Shown here in pieces: positions 17,086-26,608 of a DNA stretch of 64,000 nucleotides. The notes below the pieces were generated by a model. The model was not told the DNA's origin. It saw only the letters and a program-made list of their open reading frames with translations, and did no database searches. Where the stretch lies: assembly GCF_016907995.1 (NCBI RefSeq), contig NZ_JAFBDA010000014.1:1-64000 (forward strand), given 5' to 3'. Position 1 is the first letter of the stretch. Each line of letters opens with the position of its first letter. Made by a program: the position numbers and the translations under genes. This DNA is from Clostridium sardiniense. Its GTDB lineage: Bacteria; Bacillota; Clostridia; Clostridiales; Clostridiaceae.

Positions 17086-17406
17086 TACTTTTCTTGAAAA
17101 AATATTTAAATTATTTTTATTCATATTTACATAGATAGTATTTATACTTCTTTTAGTTTTATATGAATTCAATTCTTTCCTAACTTCTATAATCTTCTTT
17201 TCTAATAAAATTTTTATTTTATTATCTAATTGTAGCAATTGAGAATCCTTATAATGCTTCTTAAAATCTTCTAACTCCCGCTCATCTAAGCTATTAATAA
17301 CCTCTTGTCTTTTTTCTATGTTATGCTCTAGCTTATCATCATCTATGTCATCTTCATTTAAAATTTTTATTATATTTAATGAAATATTTTTATATAAATT
17401 TATCAT
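17083..17406 (-). CDS. fliT: FliT-like flagellar chaperone (putative)
   Basis: A 107-residue, charged, mostly helical protein with no membrane segment or catalytic motif. It directly follows fliD (11 bases), where many Firmicutes encode FliT, the small chaperone of the filament cap protein FliD. Sequence similarity to known FliT cannot be judged by eye, so the name rests on size, helical character and position. It is the last gene before the flagellin promoter. Confidence 0.55.
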   Translation of the reverse strand: MINLYKNISLNIIKILNEDDIDDDKLEHNIEKRQEVINSLDERELEDFKKHYKDSQLLQLDNKIKILLEKKIIEVRKELNSYKTKRSINTIYVNMNKNNLNIFSRKV

Positions 17407-17417
17407 ATTAAAAACCC

Positions 17418-18899
17418 CTATGAATTCATAAGATAACTTATCTGTGCATTAATTTTACTCATATTGGATTCTAAAACTGCAAATTTTTTATAGAGTTTTT
17501 CCTCTTTTTCTTGCATCTTAGTCTTTAATTCTTTTATATAAATTTCCTGTTTTCTTATTTGTTTAGAATAAAGATTATTTACTTCTGTAGAGGAATTATT
17601 CATTCCAGCCTTCTTTGAAAATATTCCAGAAGAATTTCCTGCATAATTATAAGTAATATCCTTAATATTAGAGAACGCTTCTGTTGCAGTTTTAAATACA
17701 TTTTCTCCATTCTTCTCTAAAGCTTCTTTAAATTTATCCTCATCAAGAGTTAGTTGACCTTGTTTATTATAGTCAGCATTTGATTTTATTCCAATATCAC
17801 TTAATGTAAACCCAGTACTTTCTATAACTCCTGATATCGAAGACTTAATACTATTCATAAATTGTCTCATTTCTTTATCATTTCTTAGAATACCTTTTTT
17901 AGCTTTACTCTCCCATTTTTTGATTTCATCTTCACTCATATCATCTCTTTGTGCTTGGGTAAGAGGTTTATAATTTCTATCTCCTTTTTCTGTTACTAAA
18001 TCATACACATTATCAATAACTTTGTTATATTCATCAATAAATTCTTTCATTTTTTTTACTGCACTTGAAGTATCAGTTACAGAAATCATAGAGATAGGCT
18101 CTGAACTTACAGCATTTACATTATATGTAATATTGTCTATAGTAAAAGTATTACTTTCATTATTTATAGTTCTTATTTCTTTTCCTTCTACATCAAAAAC
18201 TTTTATAGAATTATTACTTCCATTTACAGTTCCACTAGTTCCAACTAACTTATCTCCATCTTTTAACTCTAATTTTTCAAATAATTCTCCTTCAAATGTA
18301 AACTTAGAAGATATTCCAGTATTATTAGTTTTTATAGTAAATTTTCCACTCATTTCACTAAAAGAAGCTTGTACATCATTTTTAGGGAAACTACTATTAA
18401 TAGTGTTTATTACATCATTAATATTTTTTGCATCTTTTAAATCAATTTCTACATCATTTATTTTTATCATTCTATTAGTAAGTCCTAAATCAGATATTTT
18501 CGTATCTTTAGTTAAGTTAACCTTAGAACTTTGTAGTTCTGCTGGTTTAGCCAATTTATCTACTTTAATATTATAGTTAATACTAGTTGCTCCTAAACCA
18601 GCAGTAGCACTTATTATAGAACTATCTGAACTATTTATAGTCTTTGTGCTATATACTTTACTAATCATTATTGAATCTTTAGAACCTACTGAAAAATATT
18701 TGTCATATAATCCTTTAACATTTTTAATGACATCTCTATATTCTTCTTGCTTCCATTCATTTATTTGTTGTTTTTGTTCTTCACTATCTACTTTAGACTG
18801 TTCCCGTGCAACCATTCCCTTAACCATTTCATCAATATCCATGCCTGTTGCCATACCAGTTATCCTATTTGTATTGGTAGTTGAACTTATTGAAGACAT
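17418..18899 (-). CDS. fliD: Flagellar filament cap protein FliD (HAP2)
   Basis: FliD caps the growing filament and promotes flagellin insertion. The N-terminal helix pattern (RITGMATGMDIDEMVKGMVAREQSKVD) and the C-terminal coiled coil (about residues 440-490, LYSKQIRKQEIYIKELKTKMQEKEEKLYKKFA) are typical, and the length (493) is normal. It is preceded by AAAGGAGGG and lies downstream of fliS by 15 bases. Confidence 0.96.
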   Translation of the reverse strand: MSSISSTTNTNRITGMATGMDIDEMVKGMVAREQSKVDSEEQKQQINEWKQEEYRDVIKNVKGLYDKYFSVGSKDSIMISKVYSTKTINSSDSSIISATAGLGATSINYNIKVDKLAKPAELQSSKVNLTKDTKISDLGLTNRMIKINDVEIDLKDAKNINDVINTINSSFPKNDVQASFSEMSGKFTIKTNNTGISSKFTFEGELFEKLELKDGDKLVGTSGTVNGSNNSIKVFDVEGKEIRTINNESNTFTIDNITYNVNAVSSEPISMISVTDTSSAVKKMKEFIDEYNKVIDNVYDLVTEKGDRNYKPLTQAQRDDMSEDEIKKWESKAKKGILRNDKEMRQFMNSIKSSISGVIESTGFTLSDIGIKSNADYNKQGQLTLDEDKFKEALEKNGENVFKTATEAFSNIKDITYNYAGNSSGIFSKKAGMNNSSTEVNNLYSKQIRKQEIYIKELKTKMQEKEEKLYKKFAVLESNMSKINAQISYLMNS

Positions 18900-18914
18900 A
18901 TATTTCCCTCCTTT

Positions 18915-19301
18915 TTATAATCCTTTTGCCTTTTTGATTACTTCATACCAAGTATCTCTAACACTTTCAATAAGAGGTAATACTTCATCTATTATTTGTA
19001 TATCTTTTTTTATATTAGCTTGTACTAATCTATCTTTTATAAAACCATATAATTTAAAAAGACTTTCAAAATCTTCTCCCAAACTTCTATCCAAAGTTGA
19101 CATAAGTTCTGTAAATATATTTTGCACTCTAACTAATTCTTCATGTGCTTTTTGAATATCTTTCTTTTCAATAGCAAGTCTTGCTATCTTTGTATACTTG
19201 ACTGCTCCATCAACTAACATTAAAAGAAGTTGCTCTTTGGAAGCCATATTCACAGTATTATTTTTATATGCATTATATGGATTATTACTACTGTTATACA
19301 T
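18915..19301 (-). CDS. fliS: Flagellin chaperone FliS
   Basis: FliS binds the C-terminus of flagellin and prevents early polymerisation in the cytoplasm. The 128-residue product starts with the family pattern NPYNAYKNNTVNMASKEQLLLMLVDGAVKY and is all helical. It lies between csrA and fliD, linking flagellin secretion with the FliW-CsrA control genes. Confidence 0.96.
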   Translation of the reverse strand: MYNSSNNPYNAYKNNTVNMASKEQLLLMLVDGAVKYTKIARLAIEKKDIQKAHEELVRVQNIFTELMSTLDRSLGEDFESLFKLYGFIKDRLVQANIKKDIQIIDEVLPLIESVRDTWYEVIKKAKGL

Positions 19302-19311
19302 TTTTGCCCTC

Positions 19312-19524
19312 CTATTTAAATTCTTTTAATAAATTTAAATCGCTACTAACAGCCTTCTTATTTTCTTCCTTTACTCTTTCATATACTTCTTTTCTTAAAA
19401 TAGTAATCTCTTTAGGGGCCTCAATAGCTATCTTTACACTTCCATCTTCTATCTTTGTTATTTTAATTTCTATATCATCACCAATTAATATAGATTCATC
19501 TTTTTTTCTTGTAACTACTAACAT
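19312..19524 (-). CDS. csrA: Carbon storage regulator / flagellin translation repressor CsrA
   Basis: CsrA is a small dimeric RNA-binding protein that blocks translation by binding GGA motifs near ribosome binding sites. The 70-residue sequence has the family start [22 protein letters not shown] and the second conserved strand [21 protein letters not shown]. In Bacillus its main target is hag mRNA, and FliW antagonises it. Here fliW is the gene just upstream (one-base gap), and both flagellin leaders in this window carry matching sites. Confidence 0.97.
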   Translation of the reverse strand: MLVVTRKKDESILIGDDIEIKITKIEDGSVKIAIEAPKEITILRKEVYERVKEENKKAVSSDLNLLKEFK

Positions 19525-19525
19525 A

Positions 19526-19903
19526 TTAATTTCTCCTAACTAAAGGATGTCTAGTATCATATTTATCACCTTGTATTATAAATTGCTTACCAAATTTATT
19601 TCTAACATTAATAACTAAAGGTGCCTTTAAATTAATAGTACTACTATCTAAAGTTTTACCTAAAGTTATAATAGTTAAGATCATAACATCCTTAGGATTT
19701 TCTATTTGTAACTCTTTAATAGTTTCATCATTTAAGTCAATTTCATACTCGTTATAAAATTCAAATGGATTAGCTGTTGCAAAACTTACTGTGCTATCTA
19801 AAGATTCCATTATTTTAAATTTATTATTATTTTCTAAATCTTTAATCTTAAATTTATCAATATTTTCAAATCCTGGTATTCCCTTTTTAAATATTACTTC
19901 CAT
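19526..19903 (-). CDS. fliW: Flagellar assembly factor FliW (CsrA antagonist)
   Basis: FliW binds CsrA, or alternatively flagellin, so that flagellin secretion releases FliW to inhibit CsrA and restore flagellin translation. The 125-residue product has the family motifs FKKGIPGFE near the N-terminus and [18 protein letters not shown] near residues 93-111. It is followed by csrA after one base, the classic paired arrangement. Confidence 0.96.
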   Translation of the reverse strand: MEVIFKKGIPGFENIDKFKIKDLENNNKFKIMESLDSTVSFATANPFEFYNEYEIDLNDETIKELQIENPKDVMILTIITLGKTLDSSTINLKAPLVINVRNKFGKQFIIQGDKYDTRHPLVRRN

Positions 19904-19913
19904 ACCATATCTC

Positions 19914-20828
19914 CTATCTTAAATAATCCAATAAAGTACCTTGAATTAATTTAGCTCCAACTTGTAAACTTGATGCATATACCATTTGAGCTTCTTTTAA
20001 ATGCATAAATTGCTTTGTCATATCTACATCTTGAATACTAGAAAGCGCTCCTTTCATAGATAAAATATTCTGCTCATTAGTTTCCTTTACTTTATCTATT
20101 GTATTAGTTCTTGATCCAACAATAGATCTATTGTTTAATATATCATTCATATAATTATCTATTTTAGTAGATAATTTTCCTATTTCATCAGTATCTACAA
20201 CATCTCCACTTAAAGCTACACTTAAATCATTAAATAATTTTAATCCTTTATCTCCACCAGTTACATCTTTAACAGTAAGATTATAATTTATGTTAAGTCC
20301 ACTAGAAATTGCACTATTTAATTTTTTATTTAGATTATTATTATCTTTATTTTGTATTGATAATGAGACAATACCATTTTTATCTACATTTGTATTTACA
20401 GGTGGAATATCTGTAAGTTGTCCACCAAAAATATATTTACCAGCGTAAGTTGTATTTAAAATTTCTCCTATTTGTTTAATTTTCTCATTAACCTCAGATC
20501 TAGTTGCAGCTATTTCATCCTTTCCAAAAGCTCCACTTATAGATGTTAATTTAGTCTTAATATCACTACTTAAATTAGCTATTCTATCTAAAGATTCATC
20601 AGTAATATCAAGCCAACCTGTAATTTCATCACAATTATAATTATATTTTTCAGTATTTTCTATTTCATTTTGTATGTTAAGTATTTTTACTGTTTTTAAT
20701 GGGTCATCAGATATTCTATTAACCTGCTTTTCTGTATTTAATTGTTCATTCAATTTATCCATATTTTGAAGATTAGTTTGAATGTCTCTTAAATAACTGC
20801 TCATAATACCATTATTTGTTACTCTCAT
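19914..20828 (-). CDS. flgL: Hook-filament junction protein FlgL (HAP3)
   Basis: FlgL joins hook to filament next to FlgK. The 304-residue product has flagellin-like N- and C-terminal helices (RVTNNGIMSSYLRDIQTNLQNMDKLNEQ and the end LKEAQMVYASSLQVGAKLIQGTLLDYL) and the KYIFGGQ motif. It follows flgK by 13 bases. Confidence 0.96.
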   Translation of the reverse strand: MRVTNNGIMSSYLRDIQTNLQNMDKLNEQLNTEKQVNRISDDPLKTVKILNIQNEIENTEKYNYNCDEITGWLDITDESLDRIANLSSDIKTKLTSISGAFGKDEIAATRSEVNEKIKQIGEILNTTYAGKYIFGGQLTDIPPVNTNVDKNGIVSLSIQNKDNNNLNKKLNSAISSGLNINYNLTVKDVTGGDKGLKLFNDLSVALSGDVVDTDEIGKLSTKIDNYMNDILNNRSIVGSRTNTIDKVKETNEQNILSMKGALSSIQDVDMTKQFMHLKEAQMVYASSLQVGAKLIQGTLLDYLR

Positions 20829-20841
20829 CTTTCTTGTCCCC

Positions 20842-22152
20842 CTACCTAATTAATCCGTTTATTACTACATCTAATAATGAGTCTATAGTTGAAATTACCT
20901 TTGCACTTGCATTATAGGCATGTTGTAGCTGAACTAAGCTTACTATTTCTTCATCCATAGAAACACCTGAGACACTCATTCTAGATTTATCTATACTAGA
21001 TAAAAGCTTACCATTATTAGCCTCTTGCCTTATGGCTGTCTGTGAAGATTGCCCTAATTCCTGAATTGTATCATTGTAATAACTACTTATAGTAATATCT
21101 TTTCCATCTATACTTACCTTTTTAGTTCTTAAATCATATAGTTCTAAAGATTTATCAGATGTCATTTCTAATTTTGTTACATCTTCTACAATATCAGGAT
21201 TTATATCAATAAGCTTGCCCTTACTTCCTGCTACAAAGATATCTGGTTTTGTTTTATCTCCGCCCTTATATACATCATTTATATTTGTAGTTATAGCACT
21301 AGCTAATGTACTTAATTTATCTTTATACTTTTCTATTTCATCATGAATAATTTTAACTCCACTTAATTCACCACTTAAACTTTTTCCGTCTATCTTAGCT
21401 TTTAAAGCCTTCAAATCAGCCTCTTGAGTTTTAGAATCCTTTCCTTCAACATCAAATACAGCCTTTACTAATTCATCATTAACATCTATCTTAAAGCTTA
21501 AATCATCCATAAGATTATCTCTTTGGTCTAATAAATCATTAGGCGATTTCCCAGCTCCTTGAATTAACTTTATATTCTTATCTAATTCTTTTATTGCTAA
21601 GATTTTGTCGTTTATATCTGATACAATATTATCTGATTGAAAACTTAATTGTTCCTGCAATGATTCTAGTTTAGAATTAGCACTATTAATGTTGTTAGCT
21701 AAAAACTTTCCTTTTTCTATTGCTACATTTTTTGCTCCAATGCTATTTGGATTTTTGGATAATTCATTTAAGGAATTAAAAAAATCATTAATAGATGCTG
21801 ATATTGAATTCTTTGATGGCTCATCAAAAATATTCTCCATACTTCTATAGTAATCAGCTTTTACACTTTCCTCTCCATATTCATGACTTTCGCTTCTGAA
21901 TTGAAAATCGTAAAAAGTATTTCTTATTCTTGTTATATCATTAATATTAGCACCTGTTCCAAGCTGACCTGGTCCATGATAACTATTATAACTAATTGAA
22001 GTATAAGGTCTACCCGGTGTCTGTTCCACTCTTTGTCTTGAGTATCCTGGTGTATTCAAATTACTTATATTATGTGATGTTGTTTGTATCGCTGCTTGAC
22101 TTACAGCCATTCCTGATTTTGCTGTTTGTAAAGTTCCTAATAAGCCTGGCAT
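20842..22152 (-). CDS. flgK: Hook-filament junction protein FlgK (HAP1)
   Basis: FlgK sits between hook and FlgL. The N-terminal motif (AKSGMAVSQAAIQTTSHNISNLNTPGYSRQ) and the C-terminal motif (SMDEEIVSLVQLQHAYNASAKVISTIDSLLD) are complete. At 436 residues it is compact, without the large middle insertions of some homologues. The gene follows flgN by nine bases in the flgM operon. Confidence 0.96.
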   Translation of the reverse strand: MPGLLGTLQTAKSGMAVSQAAIQTTSHNISNLNTPGYSRQRVEQTPGRPYTSISYNSYHGPGQLGTGANINDITRIRNTFYDFQFRSESHEYGEESVKADYYRSMENIFDEPSKNSISASINDFFNSLNELSKNPNSIGAKNVAIEKGKFLANNINSANSKLESLQEQLSFQSDNIVSDINDKILAIKELDKNIKLIQGAGKSPNDLLDQRDNLMDDLSFKIDVNDELVKAVFDVEGKDSKTQEADLKALKAKIDGKSLSGELSGVKIIHDEIEKYKDKLSTLASAITTNINDVYKGGDKTKPDIFVAGSKGKLIDINPDIVEDVTKLEMTSDKSLELYDLRTKKVSIDGKDITISSYYNDTIQELGQSSQTAIRQEANNGKLLSSIDKSRMSVSGVSMDEEIVSLVQLQHAYNASAKVISTIDSLLDVVINGLIR

Positions 22153-22161
22153 ATTAATCTC

Positions 22162-22569
22162 CTATCTTACATTTCCATATGAATTATATGTACCTATATT
22201 TTTTGAAGGTCTTATAATATTTATCATTTTATTTGTAAAAAATAATCTTTGTTTTATAAGAGTATCATTAGTATCTTTTTGTAACTCTATATCCTTAAGT
22301 AGACCTCTAACTTCTTTATAAACATCCTTAAGATGTTCATCATTACTATTTTCAACTATTCCTTTAAAATTTTTATCTTTAATTATATCTCTTCTATTAA
22401 TTTCAATAGCTGCTAATTTTTTACCTATTAATTCTATATTCTCATTTACTTTTTCTAATGCTAATACTTCATTAGATAAAATTGCATTATACTGCTCGTC
22501 TAATAATTCCATTAACTCTTGTAAAATTCTTTTTTCTTCGAAAATTGTTAGTTTCAAATCTGAATACAT
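22162..22569 (-). CDS. flgN: Flagellar export chaperone FlgN
   Basis: FlgN escorts FlgK and FlgL to the export gate. The 135-residue, all-helical product has the FlgN-type N-terminal segment (ILQELMELLDEQYNAILSNEVLALEKVNE) and lies between flgM and flgK, its conserved place. Sequence conservation in the family is low but context is strong. Confidence 0.88.
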   Translation of the reverse strand: MYSDLKLTIFEEKRILQELMELLDEQYNAILSNEVLALEKVNENIELIGKKLAAIEINRRDIIKDKNFKGIVENSNDEHLKDVYKEVRGLLKDIELQKDTNDTLIKQRLFFTNKMINIIRPSKNIGTYNSYGNVR

Positions 22570-22574
22570 TTAAA

Positions 22575-22844
22575 TTATTCTCCCTTCATAACTTCAATCA
22601 TTTTTTTAGCTAAATCCTTACTATCTACACTATAAGTCCCTTGCTTTATTTTATTTCTTATCTCATCAATTTTATCTATATCAATATTTTCATTATCACT
22701 TACTATTTTATTTAAATATTTAGCAGTATCTGATATTTCTACTTTATCTTTTATCTCATTCTTTGTTGCATTTGTCTTTTCATAAAGCTTTTGTTGTTTA
22801 TATATATTTATCATATTATTAGTTCTAATAGAATCTATCTTCAC
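22575..22844 (-). CDS. flgM: Anti-sigma-D factor FlgM
   Basis: FlgM holds the flagellar sigma factor inactive until the hook is complete. The 89-residue product has the C-terminal FlgM region (DKVEISDTAKYL, then DKIDEIRNKIKQGTYSVDSKDLAKKM) that contacts the sigma factor. It is the first gene behind a near-perfect sigma-D promoter, so it should be autoregulated. GGAGG precedes the ATG. Confidence 0.95.
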   Translation of the reverse strand: MKIDSIRTNNMINIYKQQKLYEKTNATKNEIKDKVEISDTAKYLNKIVSDNENIDIDKIDEIRNKIKQGTYSVDSKDLAKKMIEVMKGE

Positions 22845-22886
22845 ATTCTGCCTCCTTTTATTTATTCTATATTCCTATATTAATAA

Positions 22887-22913
22887 TTATCGGCCAATAT
22901 AAAAAATAATTTA
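22887..22913 (-). promoter_or_regulatory. Sigma-D promoter of the flgM-flgK-fliW-csrA-fliD operon
   Basis: On the minus strand TAAA (22913-22910), a 15-base spacer and GCCGATAA (22894-22887) exactly match the flagellar sigma factor consensus. It lies 43 bases upstream of flgM. Confidence 0.92.
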
Positions 22914-22940
22914 GTTCTTTTTTATGTTTAATATAAAATA

Positions 22941-22971
22941 ATAGGTGTAGATTATATTTTTCTACACCTAT
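22941..22971 (-). terminator. Intrinsic terminator after fliN
   Basis: ATAGGTGTAG and CTACACCTAT form a 10-bp perfect stem nine bases after the fliN stop, followed on the minus strand by TATTTTATATT. It separates the transglycosylase-yaaR-fliN unit from the sigma-D operon. Confidence 0.75.
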
Positions 22972-22979
22972 ACTTTAAT

Positions 22980-23288
22980 CTAATTATTTTTAAATGAATT
23001 TAATCTTACACTAATTTTATTTCCTATCTTAATACTCTCTCCACTAGCTATCATTCTATCATTAATATTAATATCTAAATCTTCATCAATAATCTTTTCT
23101 AATTCTAATATATCTCCTTCTTCAAAGGATAATATTTCTTTTATACTTTTTTGACAACTACCTATTGTTACAGTTATATCTAATTTAGAATTTAATAAAA
23201 TTGTTTTATCTTCAAAATTTTCTACTTCTTTTTTTTGTAAAGGTTCAAATCCAACCTCATATAAATCTTTCATTTTATTTTCACTCAT
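22980..23288 (-). CDS. fliN: Flagellar motor switch protein FliN (minimal SpoA-domain form)
   Basis: The 102-residue product has a SpoA/FliN domain at about residues 25-100 (KLDITVTIGSCQKSIKEILSFEEGDILELEKI, then VRLNSF near the end). This domain forms the base of the C ring with FliM. It lacks the CheC-like phosphatase domain of FliY. No fliM lies nearby; it is either outside this window or absent. The gene ends a three-gene unit with a lytic transglycosylase and a YaaR protein. Confidence 0.88.
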   Translation of the reverse strand: MSENKMKDLYEVGFEPLQKKEVENFEDKTILLNSKLDITVTIGSCQKSIKEILSFEEGDILELEKIIDEDLDININDRMIASGESIKIGNKISVRLNSFKNN

Positions 23289-23299
23289 AGTTTTCTCCT

Positions 23300-23722
23300 T
23301 TATCTATACAAATCTACTAAAAGACCTTGTATATTGTCTATTGTGGAACTTACATCTAAATTTTCCTTCTCTTCTTTTAAAACCTTTGCAGTTAGAGATT
23401 CTAATTGTTTATTTATGGTATCAACTGTTGAGTAATATTTATCTTCCCAAAATCCAATATTTTTATTAAGGGTATATGTATATTCAACAATAGTTTCTAA
23501 ATATTTTTTAATTGTATTTTTATAGCTTTTTACATCAGCATAATTTTTACTTACCACTAATCTAGTACCCTTTTTTCTAATTTCTTTTATATAATTCTCA
23601 AGTTCTTCTTTACTTGTAGACTTATATGATTTCATAAAATTGTCTGAAAAATCATTTTTCACTGTACTAGGCTTTTCTTTAATATTTATGGTTTTTCTAT
23701 TATTTATTCCATCGATTTTCAT
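23300..23722 (-). CDS. yaaR: YaaR-family (DUF327) protein
   Basis: A 140-residue, charged, helical protein matching the YaaR/DUF327 family: a central basic segment (IRKKGTRLVVSKNYADVKSYKNTIKKYLE) followed by a helix with NKQLESLTAKVLKEE. The family's function is not established. In clostridia members are often found in flagellar loci, as here between a wall lytic enzyme and fliN. It starts one base after the transglycosylase gene ends. Confidence 0.8.
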   Translation of the reverse strand: MKIDGINNRKTINIKEKPSTVKNDFSDNFMKSYKSTSKEELENYIKEIRKKGTRLVVSKNYADVKSYKNTIKKYLETIVEYTYTLNKNIGFWEDKYYSTVDTINKQLESLTAKVLKEEKENLDVSSTIDNIQGLLVDLYR

Positions 23723-23723
23723 C

Positions 23724-24404
23724 TTACAATCCTTTATAATAATTCATTACTTTTGTAACATAATTTTGAGTTTCTTTTGGCATTTTATATATATCATCTA
23801 TAGACCTAACTCCTCTATTAAACATTCTAGTAGGGCCTCCATTATAAGCCATTAATGCCATTTTAATATCTCCCTTATACATATTTATATATTCTTTAAT
23901 ATGTCTTGCTCCACCATCTATATTTTGTTCAATATTAAAGGGATCCACTATACCTAAACTTTTGCAATTTTCAGGCATAAGTTGCATAAGACCCTTTGCC
24001 CCTGCCCATGAAACAGTATTTGGATTAAAATCAGATTCTACTTTAATTATTGCCTCAATTAAATTTTTATCTACTCCATATTTTTCACTGTAAGTGTTTA
24101 TAGCCTTTTCAATTCTATCTTTTTTACTTAAGTCATTAGTGTTATCTAAATTTATTTTATTAACAAAATTTCTGCCATTAGATCCTATATCACTTAACTT
24201 AACACTGTTTAAGCATCCAATTATATTATCTATAGAAACCCTATCATTTGGATTGGTAACAGTTTTATTCTTCTCACTTATTGCACTTAGTAAACTTATC
24301 AATACAGTTTGAAAAATATTACTTTTTGATCCTTCATTTAAATTTCCCAATCCAGTTAAATTATTTATAGCACTTAAGTCCATACTATTAATTCTATTTA
24401 TCAC
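23724..24404 (-). CDS. Lytic transglycosylase, flagellar-locus SLT type
   Basis: The C-terminal half (about residues 100-220) is a lysozyme-like SLT domain with the catalytic glutamate in AIIKVESDFNP, then GAKGLMQLMP and MALMAYNGGPTRMFNRG. The N-terminal 100 residues are low complexity, and no clear signal peptide is seen. It probably makes local gaps in peptidoglycan for rod growth, standing in for FlgJ, which is missing here. The start is GTG at 24404, about five bases after GAGGTGAT. It heads the unit with yaaR and fliN. Confidence 0.9.
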   Translation of the reverse strand: MINRINSMDLSAINNLTGLGNLNEGSKSNIFQTVLISLLSAISEKNKTVTNPNDRVSIDNIIGCLNSVKLSDIGSNGRNFVNKINLDNTNDLSKKDRIEKAINTYSEKYGVDKNLIEAIIKVESDFNPNTVSWAGAKGLMQLMPENCKSLGIVDPFNIEQNIDGGARHIKEYINMYKGDIKMALMAYNGGPTRMFNRGVRSIDDIYKMPKETQNYVTKVMNYYKGL

Positions 24405-24483
24405 TATATCACCTCAAAGCTTTTATAACTTTATTATACGGAATTTTTTAAGATAACTTAATACTTTCACAATTAAATTACAT

Positions 24484-24514
24484 AAAAAAAAGAAAGTGTA
24501 AATAAAACACTTTC
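24484..24514 (-). terminator. Intrinsic terminator after buk
   Basis: GAAAGTGT pairs with ACACTTTC around a seven-base loop, followed on the minus strand by eight U residues. It lies 17 bases after the buk stop and cleanly ends the ptb-buk operon. Confidence 0.9.
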
Positions 24515-24530
24515 TCTAAAGATATTTATA

Positions 24531-25598
24531 TTAGTAAATCTTAGCTTCTTCTTCTCCGCTTAATACCCTGATTGCACCTTGTGCTAATGCAAGTAATTCA
24601 TCTTCTCCTGGGTAAGCTTTTACTTCTGAAATCCATCCTACTCTTTTCTTTATATCATTAACAACTTTCTCTGAGTAAGCTAATCCACCAGTTAATATTA
24701 TTTTATCTACTTTTCCTTCTAGAACAGCTGACATAGCACCTATTTCTTTTGAAACTTGGTATATGAATGCATCATATATTAATTGTGCCTCTTCATTTCC
24801 TTCTTCAGACATCTTTATAACATCTCTAAAGTCATTTGTATTAAGGTATGCAACACATCCACCTTTACCTACAATCTTACTAAAAATTTCAGATTCTGAA
24901 TATTTTCCACTAAAGCACATCTTTATAAGGTCTCCAGCTGGAACTCCACCCGCTCTTTCAGGTGAGAATGGACCATCTCCATCTAGTGCATTATTTACAT
25001 CAATAACCTTACCCTTTTTATGTGCTCCCACTGAAACACCACCACCCATATGAGTAACGATAAGATTTAAATTTTCGTATCCTAGTCCACTTTCTTTTCC
25101 AAATCTCTTAGCTACTGCTTTTTGATTTAATGCATGGAATTTGCTTCTTCTTGGTAATTCTGGAACACCTGAAATTCTTGCCACATCATCTAATTCATCA
25201 ACAACAACTGGATCAACTATAAATGATGGTACATTTAATTCTCCTCCAATTTCTCTTGCTAATATTCCGCCTAGATTTGAAGCATGTGGTCCTTGAACTC
25301 CAATTTTTAAATCTTCAACTAATTCATCTGTTACTTTGTAAGTACCACCTGGAATTGGTTTAAGCATTCCGCCTCTACCTACAACAGCATCTAATGTATT
25401 TATATCAAAATTCTTTTCTTTTAATATACTTAATATAAGGTCTTTTCTAAAGTTCAATTGATCAAATATTGTAGCATATCTTCCTATTTCATCAGATGAA
25501 TGTCTTAACGTTTCTTCTAATATTTCTTTTTCACCTTCATAAACTCCAATTTTAGTTGAAGTTGAACCTGGATTTATAATTAATAATTTATATGACAT
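24531..25598 (-). CDS. buk: Butyrate kinase
   Basis: Buk converts butyryl phosphate and ADP to butyrate and ATP, the last step of butyrate fermentation. The 355-residue product starts with the acetokinase-fold motif [17 protein letters not shown] and has the second signature [21 protein letters not shown], both typical of the family; length is normal. It is 26 bases downstream of ptb, forming the standard ptb-buk operon, and is preceded by AGGAGG. Confidence 0.97.
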   Translation of the reverse strand: MSYKLLIINPGSTSTKIGVYEGEKEILEETLRHSSDEIGRYATIFDQLNFRKDLILSILKEKNFDINTLDAVVGRGGMLKPIPGGTYKVTDELVEDLKIGVQGPHASNLGGILAREIGGELNVPSFIVDPVVVDELDDVARISGVPELPRRSKFHALNQKAVAKRFGKESGLGYENLNLIVTHMGGGVSVGAHKKGKVIDVNNALDGDGPFSPERAGGVPAGDLIKMCFSGKYSESEIFSKIVGKGGCVAYLNTNDFRDVIKMSEEGNEEAQLIYDAFIYQVSKEIGAMSAVLEGKVDKIILTGGLAYSEKVVNDIKKRVGWISEVKAYPGEDELLALAQGAIRVLSGEEEAKIY

Positions 25599-25624
25599 AG
25601 TTTTAACTTCCTCCTAATAATATG

Positions 25625-26539
25625 TTATTTTAATGATTCAGCAACTAAAGCTGCTAATGCAATTGAATTTACTTTTGTTTCAAATGAGTCTGCTCTTGAA
25701 GTTAATATTACTGGTGCTGATGTTCCAACTAATAATCCACCATTTTTTGATCTTGATGTATAAGTTAAACATTTGTACATAACATTTGCAGTCTCTATAT
25801 TTGGAAGCATTATTATATCTGCTTTTCCTGCAACTGGTCCTGTTATTCCCTTATGATGTGCTGCTTCTTCTGATAATGCATTATCAAGTGCTAAAGGTCC
25901 ATCAACGATACATCCTTTTATTTGTCCTCTATCATTCATCTTTGATAATAATGAAGCATCTAAAGTAGCTGGCATGTCTGGATTTACAACTTCAACAGCG
26001 CAAACTGGAGCTACCTTTGGCATTTTTAGTCCACAAGCATGTGCTACTGCTACTGAATTTTCTATTATTTGTTTTTTAGCCTTTAAATCTGGATATGTGT
26101 TAAATGCTGCATCTGTTAAGTATATCAATCTTTCTATTCCTTCTATTTCAAAAACAGAAACGTGTGACATAAGTTTTCCTGTTCTTAATCCAACTTCTTT
26201 ATTTAATACACTTCTTAAGAAAGTTGCAGTATCAACTAATCCTTTCATAACCATATCTGCTTTTCCACTTGAAACAAGTTGAACTGCAAAAAGTGCTGCT
26301 TTTTTAGTATCTTTTTCGTGCATTACTTCGTATTCTGATAAATCCATTCCTATTTTATCAGCTACCTTTTTAATTTCATGTTTATCTCCAACTAGTATAG
26401 CATCTGCAATTCCTTGCTCTTTTGCTGATTTAACTGCTTCTAGTACTGGCTCATCTTGAGCTACTGCTACTGCTACTTTTTTTGGTTCAATTTCTTTAAC
26501 CTTTGATAATAAATCATCAAAATTTCTACTCATTTTCAA
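25625..26539 (-). CDS. ptb: Phosphate butyryltransferase
   Basis: Ptb converts butyryl-CoA and phosphate to butyryl phosphate and CoA. The 304-residue product has the phosphotransacetylase-family fold, with DMVMKGLVDTATFLRSVLNKEVGLRTGKLMSHVSVFE as the conserved substrate region and CIVDGPLALDNA near residue 210. It is first in ptb-buk. A Rex-like operator lies 70-87 bases upstream, consistent with control by NADH/NAD+ balance as known in other clostridia. Confidence 0.97.
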   Translation of the reverse strand: MKMSRNFDDLLSKVKEIEPKKVAVAVAQDEPVLEAVKSAKEQGIADAILVGDKHEIKKVADKIGMDLSEYEVMHEKDTKKAALFAVQLVSSGKADMVMKGLVDTATFLRSVLNKEVGLRTGKLMSHVSVFEIEGIERLIYLTDAAFNTYPDLKAKKQIIENSVAVAHACGLKMPKVAPVCAVEVVNPDMPATLDASLLSKMNDRGQIKGCIVDGPLALDNALSEEAAHHKGITGPVAGKADIIMLPNIETANVMYKCLTYTSRSKNGGLLVGTSAPVILTSRADSFETKVNSIALAALVAESLK

Positions 26540-26608
26540 CGCACCTCTTACTTTTATATTTTAAATTAATATCTTTTTGTATACTTTAATCATAAATGTA
26601 ATTTTTTA

